Shown here: positions 12,521 through 23,700 of the stretch, in pieces | Numbering within the stretch: the first letter of the stretch is position 1 | Layout: the number at the start of each line of letters is the position of its first letter | Assembly: GCA_035772735.1 (NCBI GenBank) | Contig: JASDFA010000007.1 | Span: 145,513,001-145,577,000 of the forward strand | From: Datura wrightii | Taxonomy: Eukaryota > Streptophyta > Magnoliopsida > Solanales > Solanaceae | Direction of reading: 5' to 3' | DNA length: 64,000 nucleotides | Notes under the pieces: model-generated | Database searches by the model: none | The model's input: the letters and a program-made list of their open reading frames with translations, nothing else | What the model was told of the DNA's origin: nothing | Program-made: the position numbers and the translations under genes

Positions 12521-13340
12521 ATCTTTAATTTCTGCGCACCTGCGACGAAAATCTCCTCAAAACTAAATCTTGCCTCGTGAAAAAATTAAAGCCATTCCAT
12601 ATATCCAATTATCAGAAAAATTCAACAATAGGTACAATATCTTTTCTATGAATCACTTGTTAAATTTTGAAGATGGAGGCTAATTCTTTGAATATTGGCA
12701 ATGGAAATTAGAATTAGTTTTTTTTTTAAATGAATATCTTGACAAAGAGTCAAAGATATAGAAGACAAGAAGGAGGAGGATGACAAATCAAGAATGTTAT
12801 TCTCATGAGAGTTAATAACATTCATGATTTGTGGGAAATAAAGAAACAAGTAAAGGAGAATATAATCATCAATATAGTCCTTTTCTTTTTCTTCTTTTTT
12901 GTTTTTTATTTATTTTTCTTCTTTTGGATAAAGCAGTTTGACCATTCAGTTACACACTTATTTTTCTGTCTTCAGTTATTCTCTTATTTCTTACAAATAT
13001 TATTTTTCTTTTTTCTATTACTTCTTCTATCACAATTTATTTTATATATATATTTGCGAGGCCTTAAATTAATCCAAAAAAAAAAAAGATGTAGGTATTT
13101 TTCTCTGACACTTGTAAATTTCATAATAATATCTTTTAGTTTTCCCGTTCTAAAATAAGCATACAAATATTTTTTGGTGGCAAAAAGATTTAGTTGCAGA
13201 TGTGATATATTAAAACTATTTCATAAATCAGTTGAAAAATAAAATAAATAAAAAATAAATAAATAAAATATTCAGAATAAAGTGTGAATATCTCATTTCA
13301 AACTTTTTAATTTATATATCAATGGCGGAAGATTCTTGTC
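12521..13340. other. PP2C 5' flank, no other gene
   Basis: Upstream region of the minus-strand phosphatase gene. It has T-rich tracts at 12880-13040 and 13200-13270 and no recognisable promoter word strong enough to annotate. Open frames on both strands here are low-complexity. Confidence 0.4.
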
Positions 13341-13344
13341 AAGC

Positions 13345-14310
13345 TGTAAAATTTTGGGAGAGACGCGACCGACACCCCATACCTCACACCGAAAGAACCC
13401 TCGATACAAATTACCAACATTACCATAATTCATCCTCAATCTCACAACCAACAATAGGACCACACTACACACATGTATAGCGAAATCCATTCCCGGCTTC
13501 ATAATCAACCAACATGAATTCATCAACAAGACAATCTCAACTATCGGCACAAATCACCAACACGCCACCAACACACACTCACACACATATATCAACACAC
13601 GACTCCTATTTACACAACCAATCCTAGCTCCCGACACAACATAATAACACAAGTATGAACAAGAGTACTACGAATAACCATAATAGCACGACAACACGAC
13701 AATTGAAACTTAAGAAAAAACATGCCGAAAGAGAAATGATAAGGCCTTGACATGCCTCAGGCACAACTACTCGGCGCTAAGCAAGATCCCGAGCCTCCAC
13801 GTCAGAAGCTACTTCCAAGGAATAACTTACAAACCCACACAATCGAAACCAACAACTAATGATATAGAAACAACATACGAGTTCAATATCCGTAAGGATT
13901 CTACAGAACTAACTTCTGAAGCTCGAAACAAGGATCCAAGAGCACATACCTTATGATAATCAACTTGAGAGTTAAGAACCAAAATATAATCATAACACCC
14001 CCTTTCGAAATAGCCACTAACGCAAATAAAATGACGGAAACTACACGGACTAGCTAGTAGACGAATAGTTGTTACGTTGGACTTGTTATGAAAACATAGA
14101 AACGGTTTTTCAAGGCTAAGAATGACTTTCATATGTATAGACACCGCCTCAAACTAAGACCTTGCTTCGCTCTGGTCCTCGCTAGGCGAGCTTCATAGAG
14201 TGATGGCCAGATCAGGAATGTTCCGCGAGGCTCAACGCAAGACCCTTCCTCACTCTGGACCTCACCAGGCGAGCTTCAATGGAGTGATGGTCAAATCAGA
14301 TATGTTGTAT
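13345..14310. mobile_element. Degraded LTR-retrotransposon fragment
   Basis: GC content jumps relative to its flanks. The start (GGGAGAGACGCGACCGACACC near 13357) resembles the LTR start at 62645 onward (GGAGAGGCGCGACTGACATCC near 62661), followed in both by a CTCAC...GAACCCT phrase. Near the end, two imperfect ~83-bp direct repeats (14161-14224 and 14244-14306) share CTCTGGTCCTCGCTAGGCGAGCTTC / CTCTGGACCTCACCAGGCGAGCTTC-type words. No gag or pol frame survives. It is probably a truncated LTR of a Ty3/gypsy-type element, judged by resemblance. Confidence 0.55.
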
Positions 14311-14394
14311 AGAACAGAGTATTGGCCGGTCAAGAACTTGCACGTTCAGAAGATGAGAGTAGCTAAAATGAGGATATTGAGATGGATATACTAG
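14293..14394 (+). pseudogene. LINE reverse-transcriptase C-terminal remnant
   Basis: The frame starting at 14293 reads MLYRTEYWPVKN then HVQKMRVAKMRILRWIY before a stop. This matches the widely seen plant LINE signature of the type MLYGTECWPVK...KMxVAEMRMLRWM. Only about 34 codons remain, directly joined to LTR-like sequence, so it is a broken fragment. Confidence 0.7.
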
Positions 14395-14399
14395 GAAAA

Positions 14400-16042
14400 A
14401 TATTAATTTAATAATATTAATTAAAAAATATGCATCAATTATTTTTTATTATATTAGTTGAAAATATATATTTATAATTAAAATATTTTTTAGAGAAAAT
14501 ATGTATCTTAAATACCTAATTTAATATCATTTAAAAAGATACATATTTGCCAAATATTAATTTTTGATAATTAACTTTTATTTTAAAATTTTAATTTAAC
14601 TGCGTAATTACACTTATGTAACCAAACAATACGCTTATAATTACACCGTAATTACATCATGACAAACAAACAGGTCATCGTAATTACTATACTGTGTAAT
14701 TATTAGGTTATATAATTACTACTCTAATAATTACACCAATTTCAATTACACAGTAACTTTCAAATAGATCCTAAATATATTATTGTTGTTTCCATACACT
14801 ATCCCGATTCAATTTTGCAAGATTCTTGATTTATGAGTTTAATTTTGATAAAACATTTTCCTAACTGATATAGCAATAAAAGCCGGTCCTAATCTAGAGG
14901 AGATTTTAGTTGGGGCAGTGAAGCCCATAGCTCAAGTGGTAAACACCCTCCACCTTGTGAGTTCGAGTTATTAAGGAAGGAAAAAAGGCGAAAGCTTCTG
15001 GAAAGGAAGGAAGGAAAAAAAAATAAAAATAAAAATGAAGACCCCCATTTGAAGGAGTGGAGTCTTTATCTCATATCAAACTCTAATAATTCCAGCACTT
15101 GAAAAACAATAGACAATCTTCAAATATACTTACTGAATGTATGAGTACTGAACATTACTAACTCCAACACAAAAATCATAACTTTATTACTTGTTGTCAC
15201 TTCTTTAGATCTTCTCTTTTTATTTTTAAATACGTTTGAGTTTTAATAGAGGAGCTAAAGATTTGTCTAAGTTGTTCCTTTGGGTTTTAAGTTTATCATG
15301 AGGTTAATCTTAAATACGTATAGAAAATGAATCTTTATTTGTTTAATTCACCCAAACTAGTGCACTTATTTGATATACTATAAGGAAGTAGCTATATGAA
15401 TGTGAAGTTCTCTTTGACAATAGTCAATTTGAATTTTGGGTGAACCAAATGTACAATTATGATACCAATTTAGATATTAGAAACAAGTAACTTATTGGGT
15501 TAACAAAGCCAAAATTGAGTTAAAGGTCGAAAACACATTTAAAATATTTTGATTTTTCAAGCTTTATATTTAAATTATTAGGTGTGCGAGTTTTCTACAT
15601 GAACTATTACCAACTATTTATCAAAAACACGCTTCAAATATTAATTATTCCCTTTTCCTACTTGAAATGGCACCATCGTTCAGGTAGAAAAAAAGAACAA
15701 TTGATAGTTGATGTATGTTTTGATAAATAGTTTATAATAGTGCAGACAGAAAACTCATATTACACTTTATGATTCAAACGTGAAATTAAAAAAATTGAGA
15801 TATTTAAATATATTTTTGAATATTCACTTTTATAGCCTAACTGACCAAAATTTCAAAATTTACTTATTTTAGAAAATATTTCTTTTTTGTTATACATATA
15901 AAGTGATTTTTATAATATCAATTTATATTTGACTACTCAGATTTTTTTTTTTTTATATCTTAAAAGAGATGTATAAAATATTCAGAAGCAATATAAAAAC
16001 TTACCGAATAAGTCGCGCGCTTGTCAGTTTTCTGCCAAAACT
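14400..16042. other. AT-rich intergenic with a tRNA-derived SINE-like stretch
   Basis: At 14590-14760 there are many TAATTAC/GTAATTA words forming a short palindrome-rich block, possibly a MITE. At about 14925-15035, ATAGCTCAAGTGG and GTGAGTTCGAGTT have the spacing of pol III A and B boxes and are followed by an A-rich tail, consistent with a tRNA-derived SINE. The rest shows no gene. Confidence 0.45.
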
Positions 16043-16049
16043 TATAAAA
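16043..16049 (+). promoter_or_regulatory. TATA box of the DCD-kelch gene
   Basis: TATAAAA within ACTTATAAAAGC. It lies about 30 bp before a plausible transcription start near 16075 and upstream of a spliced leader ending at 16152. Inferred from position only. Confidence 0.5.
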
Positions 16050-16152
16050 GCTGGCTTTGTGTAAATGAAGCGTTAACTACTATAAGAGTGCCGTTTCGCT
16101 TTTCCACTGACAGTTCCTTTTTCAGTCTATCGGCATTTTCCATTGTTGCCAG

Positions 16153-17771
16153 GTTCGTTCCTTCTTGTTGCTTTCTTCCTTCTGCGTTTGGGTCTTTTTC
16201 ATTTTGTGCCAGTTCTTATTTTTTTGTTGTTAAGGAAAGAGGAAAAGTGTCTGAATTGTTATTGTGAACAGCTTTTTCATTTTGTGTGGGGCGAGAAAAG
16301 TTGCTGAAATTTCTGTTAGTTATGCCTTTGATTTTTCAAAAAATGATCATACTTTCTCTTGTTCTGTTAATAAAGGTGGTGTCTAGGTCCGTTTTGCCAT
16401 ACGTAGAGTATTTTTTCTAGTACGTGTAACAAGAACAACATATCCTGAGTGGGACTTGAGGAGGGAAGGGTGGGTGTAAGCAGACCTAACCCTATTTTTG
16501 TATCGGGCAGAGAGATTGTTTCAGATACCGAGTCTCACGCGGATAGAAAAGATTAGCTAATGATTTTTTGCCCCTGCTCGGGATTTGAACCCTGTTATCC
16601 CATAATTTACTTTTTCTCGACAAAAGGTATTGGGTAACTCTTAGCAACAAAGTTTAGTAAGATGAAAAAATCACCTTTGTTTTTGCCTATATTGGGATTT
16701 AAACCCTTGTCTCCTATAGTTTTCATCCCACTTTATTAAATGATCATGCTCTCTTGAGCAATAAATGTGGAAACACACAAAGGCGGATGGGGATTTGAAG
16801 TTTATTATGGGTCCTAGCGATCTCACATTTAAGAAAAATAAATTAGCATAAAGTGTCCAAGGAGATTCAATCCCAAATTTGGAGGGCCAACTTTGCTTTA
16901 TTTGCATTTTTGTCACTAGACCAAACACTTAGTTTGTTAGTGGGTTCCCAACAAATAATTTTTTATATATTTAATGAATTTCTCAATATAAATACAGTGT
17001 CTGCCCAAAAATCAATGGGCTCCTGGAAACCCCCACCCTACTCCTGGATCCGCCTGTGGACACATACAGGGGTGAGCTATAGGTTGTAGTCAAGTGGAGA
17101 TAAACTAAATGATTAGACAAGTGGAGAAATATGTTTATATGTTTGTTACTGATTTTGTTTTTCCGTTTTTCAAATGGTTTTGCTAGACTTCTTGTTGTAC
17201 TAGATATGGAATTTCATGTTACACTTTGTAGAACTATTCCTTTTACAAATTTTAAGTCATCCGAATCCCTCTGTTATCTCTTGCCTTTTCTTTTTCCAAA
17301 TATAAAGTATGACACAAGATTCCTGTAAAAACATTCTGTGCAGCATGCAATATGCAATTAGATAATTGGAACCAAGCAATTATCTACATCTGCTAGGATC
17401 TGTTTCAGTACAAAAGCTAACTTTATGCATCTTCAACTGACTTTGGCAAACTGAGTTATTTGTTGTCTAAGCACCAATATAGTTGAGTATACCCATTACA
17501 ATATTAATCAAGCCCGGCCATTTTTGTTTTTTCTTTGCTTTTTGTTAGTCACATTTGACCTGAACTAGGAAGGGATAAAGTATTGCTTGAGTACTTTGAC
17601 TTGAGTCTTAGCTAGTCATTCACTTTGCTCTCAAATAATAAAATGTTTGTTCATATCCAACCTTCTTGGTGTTAATGTGTTGTATATATTTGGGTAGCTT
17701 GCTTTTAATAGAATTTCATTTTTCTCTTATTTTCATGATGACTAAGTTGTATCTTCATTAACTTTTTCCAG
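16153..17771 (+). other. Leader intron of the DCD-kelch gene, with SINE-like insertion
   Basis: A likely 5'-UTR intron runs from donor CCAG|GTTCG at 16153 to acceptor TTTTCCAG at 17771, just before the ATG at 17773. Inside, 16420-16530 read on the minus strand resembles the 3' part of the SINE-like element at 50173-50413: shared pieces correspond to CCTCCCC..CCCACT, CAGACC/GGTCTG and a TTG-rich tail represented here by CAAGAACAACATA. A second stretch at about 16560-16760 contains GGGATTTGAACCC, the complement of a tRNA B box. Confidence 0.5.
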
Positions 17772-17772
17772 G

Positions 17773-20700
17773 ATGGGAAGAGGGAGAAGAAGGCAGACCT
17801 TCGTACTTGATTCTGCATCATCATCAACCAACCAGAAAAAAAACACCGAAGGATTTAGATATTTGATGAAGAAACAACTTGGCGGTGTCATATTTGGTTG
17901 CAAGAATAATACCATGAAGGAGTGTATACTTAAACAGCTATTTGGTTAGTTATTTGGGCACTAATTTCTTTCCTTCCTGAAAACAATAATTTTAGGACAG
18001 TTGAGAATAAAGACACATATATGTTTTACTAATTAGTTTTAGATGTCCTTTTGGCTGTCACATGCGAGCTGAATTTTGTTATATGTACTTTTTTCCTTCC
18101 TTTTTTGCGCTTTAGTTGAATTGCTTATTTGATCAAGCTCTTTTTTTACCTTCCTTTGTTAGGTTTGCCTGCTCCACATTTTTCATATGTGAAGAATATA
18201 GATCCAGGTCTGCCACTGTTTTTGTTCAACTACAGCAATCGGGAGCTTCATGGCATCTATGAAGCTGCAAGCTGTGGAAAAATGAATATCAATCCATATG
18301 CTTGGACATCAGACGGTTCTGGAAGAACACTATATCCTGCACAGGTTTTTATGTCATGGTGTCTTCATGGGGTTTATTTGCTTTTGTTGATGCTTTACTT
18401 TTTATGCCTTCTTGTTTATAATTGAAGGTTCAGATTCGTCCCTGTCTGCAGTGCGAACCACTGTCGGAAAGTCTGTTTAAACCTATAATTCTGGATAACT
18501 ATTACAATGAGACCCATTTCATGTTTGAGCTAGATCATGTTCAAGCTGGTAAATTGATCTCCAAGCTCTCATCTCGCGCATTTGCTCCAATCGACTGCAT
18601 GCCGCAGAATGCAGCAAAATGGAGAAGTATAATACAAGGTGTGCCAGCAACTGGCAATAGAGAAGAAAATGGCAAGCCACAACATGCTGAATGCAGCTCA
18701 GGAGCCTCTATAAATGGGCATGCAGAAGTAAGCAGTACTGCAGTGATGACTGCTACTATAAATGATATGAAATTTGGGAAAGAAATTTTTCAGAAAGCAC
18801 AGATGCTAAGAGAGGAAAAGAATGACGAAAGCTCATCTGACTTGGCTGTCTATCCCGCTGTTATAGCTCAGGTTCAACTTGTAGTATCTGCTGATTTTTT
18901 ATCACTTTTGATGGAATTTTGGTTCACTTCAACTATATATTTGGGCAAGAAACTTTTCAGAAATCACAGATGCTAAGAGAGGAAAAGAATGAGGAAAGCT
19001 CATCTGACTTGGCTGTCTATCCCGCTGTTATAGCTCAGGTTCAACTTCTTGTAGTATCTGCTGATATTTTGTCACTTTTGATGGAATTTTGGCTCACTTC
19101 AACTATATATTTGGGCAAGAAACTTTTCAGAAATCACAGATGCTGAGAGAGGAAAAGAATGAGGAAAGCTCATCTGACTTGGCTGTCTATCCCGCTGTTA
19201 TAGCTCAGGTTCAACTTCTTGTAGTATCTGCTGATATTTTGTCACTTTTGATGGAATTTTGGCTCACTTCAACTATATATTTGGGCAAGAAACTTTTCAG
19301 AAATCACAGATGCTGAGAGAGGAAAAGAATGACGAAAGCTCATCTGACTTGGCTGTCTATCCTGCTGTTATAGCTCAGGTTCAACTTCTTGTAGTATCTG
19401 TTGATTTTTGTCACTTTTGATGGAGTTTTGGTTCACTTCAACATATATTTGGGCAAGAAACTTTTCAGAAATCACAGATGCTAAGAGAGGAAAAGAATGA
19501 CGGAAGCTCATCTGACTTGGCTGTCTATCCCACTGTTATAGCTCAGGTTCAACTTCTTGTAGTATCTGACGATTTTTGTCACTTTTAATGGAATTTTGGC
19601 TCACTTCAACTACATATTTGGGCAAGAAACTTTTCAGAAATCACAGATGCTAACAGAGGAAAAGAATGACGGAAGCTCATCTGACTTGGCTGTCTATCCT
19701 GCTGTTATAGCTCAGGTTCAACTTCTTGTAGTATCTGATGATTTGTCACTTTTGATGGAATTTTGGTTCACTTCAACTATATATTTTGATTACAGCTGCT
19801 TCAAGGAATTGAAGAGCTGAAAGCTTCAAGGGAAGAGCAAACTCATAAGATATGCAGTTTGGAGCAGAAGCTGGTATGTGATCTCGTAGCGATAGTGCCA
19901 TGTCTATTTTGTGTTCCTTCTTTGTTGGTACCTATTGGTGACACAGAAGACATGCACTATGGATACGTAATCTCATAGCTATAGTGCCATGCCTATTTTG
20001 TGTTCCTTCTTTGTTGGTACCTATTGATAACACAGAAGACATGCACTATGTTTAACATCTTGGAACAATGGGTAAATACAGAGATTTTTTTTCCCTCTCC
20101 TTTTTCCCCCTTTGTTGTTTTGGGGGAAGGGTGGTTTGGAGGTTGGCATAAGTCAGGAAACACATTTTCATATAACACTTGAATTTGTAGGCACCCCGAG
20201 GACTTGGATTACCACTTTCGATGGTGAAAAGTCATCAGTCTGTCATCTTTTCCTCTTCCGAAGTATATGAAACAATCAGAAATAAGAAATATCGTCTAAT
20301 GATCTTCAGAATTCAATGTGGTGTATCTAAGAAAAGCTAACCTGATCTCTGAAAGAGGATAGTAGTAAGATTGTTATCACTTATTGGAAAAAAATCTTCA
20401 CTAGTAACTAGTATGAGAAAGGTAGTTGACCATTAGCTGAAGACTAATGTATTGTGCAAGACTTAGATAAAGGAAAACGTGTGAAACGGGGAAGAGAATT
20501 TTACTTTCTTTGTTTGTGATGTTATATATGTTAATTGACGGAACTAGGGAGGAAGTCGACCAAAAGCTAGAACTATGAAAAATCCTTCTAGAGAACAAGG
20601 GGCTGTTTGGTTGGTGAACAAGATATACCAGGATCATAGTATGGGGATTAAAAAATAATGAGATTATTTATACATATACCTTTATTGGTAGATGTTTGGT

Positions 20701-23700
20701 TCATTAGACTAAAAATGGGATATGTGGAGTATAATGTAAAATATGTGTTTGGTTTTACGCTAGATAAGTTGGGATAAACTTTTTATTTCAATTTTAAACT
20801 TGGACTTGTTAAAGGACTTTGAGTGGAGAGTCTTGAATAAGGGTATCTTTTTCTTTTGGTGTTTTATCTCCAGATTATTATCCCACATTGACAGTGATAT
20901 GAAAAACTACCACACTTGTGGTATAACTAATCCTGGAATCGGAAGTTCAAATCAACGCGGGATAAAATAATCCCATATTCTGTTCCGATATTGTTATCTC
21001 TAATCCCACAAATCAAAAGACCCCAAAAGGTTTATGTTCAAGTATAAGTGAGATAGAATATATGCACTTCAAGTTTAGCCCCATTAAAAAGAGGAGGTCA
21101 GGTAAATTAAGATGGGATTGTGGTGTCTAAATGCAAATAATTCAGATATAAACTCAATCTTTATTATTTTAAGTTACCACCTAATGTACTGAAGAACCAG
21201 GTGCATCAGTCTTCTAACAAGAAGTAAAGTGCGAAATGTGATCAACACAAGAAATTTTACCGTGAAAACTTCTTGCTTAAAGGAGTAAAAAACCACGACC
21301 TTCCTCAATAGGATTTGCCTAAAATCTCTACTAAAATACTCAAGCAATTTTAGGTTACAACTCTATAACCAAAGAGAATTCTAGTACCTTACCCTTCCTA
21401 ATTTTAACTGCCCTTTTAAGACTCTATCTTATTCTTGAAAGCCTTTAAAACTCATTTAACAAACGCCTATTAGAAAACTTCTAGTAACGTAAATAGGTAA
21501 CAATTTTATGAAGAAAGAATCAACGTAACAACTCGAGAACTATAGCAACAACTTCCTTAGAAACTGGTTATAATTTGACTCTCACAAAGCACTCCTCACA
21601 ATGACAACTAATTGCTAAGAATGAATCTTGTTTTGTGCGAATAGCATCCAAGACAATAGCATCAATATGGTGCTTTATATAGGAGAGGCGATGGTCGAAA
21701 TTCTCTTGTCTCTTGCTAAACCCATTGGAACTTGGTCAAGAAATCCAATCTCAGTTGGACTTGGTTTCCTTATTTGTTTCGTCTTTCACATGGTTTTCTC
21801 CCAATTCTAGAGCTCTTTCTTTATGTGCAAATATGGTAATATTTCCATGTTGAGTTCTTGTTCCGTCATCCACATGTTTACGCCAGGAATCCTTATTGTA
21901 CTTGTAATATGCTTCGTATCCACTAATCATCAGTCGTCTCTAGACTTTTGCGATGCGAAAGACCTGGTTCTTCCACTTTGTGCATAGATCTTTTGCAACT
22001 CAGTTCCTTCTGTAGACGTGACAAGGATTTGGTTCTTTTGTATTTGTTTGTCAATCATAAGCACTACAAGTTCCTTATTGGGGACATATTAAGGATCTGA
22101 TTCTTGTATAATGTTAGTCATGTTTGTCAATCATCAAAACTTCGAATTCCACATAACTCAACAGTCTTCTAGGAGAATGGCATGATAAATGAAGATATAG
22201 CACATAAAACTGAAATAGGATTGTGGGACTAGTGGAAGGATAGAGCGGCAGACTCATTATCCTACAAACAGTGTGCCCTGGGGAATTTCTCGATTATCAA
22301 AAGAAAAAAATGGAGTGTTATGATAAGAAGGTATCTAACAAACTGAAAAACAAGTTCTGTAGAATGGTTGTAAGACCAAAAATGTTGTATGGAGTGAATA
22401 TTGGGGTTTTTAAAAAGCCAGTGGAATAGTCATGCAAGCGAGTCTGAAGACCATTGTCATAAAAAAGAACATATCAACTAGATTACTAGATGTTCTTAGA
22501 ATGGCAAATGTCAAGATGGGTGTTAATTTGAATTTTAACTGTATCTACGCATTATAATGATGAAATTCTACATTTTTGTCCTCTTTTTTACATAAGTTCT
22601 TACCACTGGTTTACACAATGTGCAGTTTAGAAATGCACTCCTGAATCCTGATAATGTTATCTGCCTTGAATTTCAGGCTGATGCAGAAGAAGAGATTAAG
22701 CAGTTAAAATATAGATATATGATGCCTGACTCCTCAAATCAATCATGTCAATTAGCTGATGAAACAGTGTTTGAGTCAGTTAATCAAGTACAGCTGAATC
22801 CTGAGCCAATCTTCCTAGTCGGAGGATATGATGGGGTATCATGGTTATCTACCTTGGAGTCATACTCACCTTCAAATGATGTGTTAAAGTCTTTTAAGCG
22901 AATGAATTCAGTTCGATCATATGCCTCAGTTGCAAAACTATGTGGAAAGCTTTTTGTATTTAGTGGTGGAACTGGTAACTTGTGGTATGACACAGGTACA
23001 TCTTATAGTTTTTAGCCCCTGACACTCATTGCTCCTTTGTGCCACTCTCTCTAGTGTCTTAAGTTGCTCATGCTGATGCTATGCTGCTTTTGTAAAGTTG
23101 AATCATATAGTCCAGCAGATAATGAGTGGACCCTATGTTCTTCTTTGAATACGAAAAAGGGTACTTTAGCCAGTGCTACTTTGAAGGACAAAATTTTTGC
23201 AATTGGCGGTGGAAATGGGATTGACTGCTTTTCAGAGGTTGAGATGTATGATCCTCAAGTAGGGCGTTGGATTACTACAAGGTCCATGTCACAAAAGGTT
23301 AGCTCTGACCTCCTTATATTTGCATGTACCAGTAATTATCTGTTTTGATGACAACATACTACAATATGAAAATTTAGAACTTGTGTTCTGAGATGACTGA
23401 ATTTTAAGTAATTCGCGATGAGAAAGCTTCTTTCAGGTCAAAGTCAAATTTCCAACTAGCATGCTGATGTGTATTGCGCTGAATTTATTTTCACCCTCTT
23501 AAAAATTGTGGCAAGTATATAAGGGATCATCTTGTCCTTGAGTTTCATTTTTCTTATTGAAATTGTTGTGCCTCTTTGGTCAGGCCTTGTTAGCTTCTTA
23601 TTAGTGACAAAACCTAAAACGGTGGAGAGGAAGCATAGATTAAAAATAACAAGCTGAAATTTTGTAGGTTGGATAGCAATGATTTTAGTCCAACAGCGAA

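Noticed and set aside
13293..13550. 85-codon minus-strand open frame
   Set aside because: Lies across the boundary of a degraded LTR fragment and reads through its non-coding text.
18919..19820. Separate small proteins of ~75 residues starting at each M(V/A)HFNYIFG
   Set aside because: These frames run through intron sequence of the tandem array; the spliced 26-codon exons explain them better.
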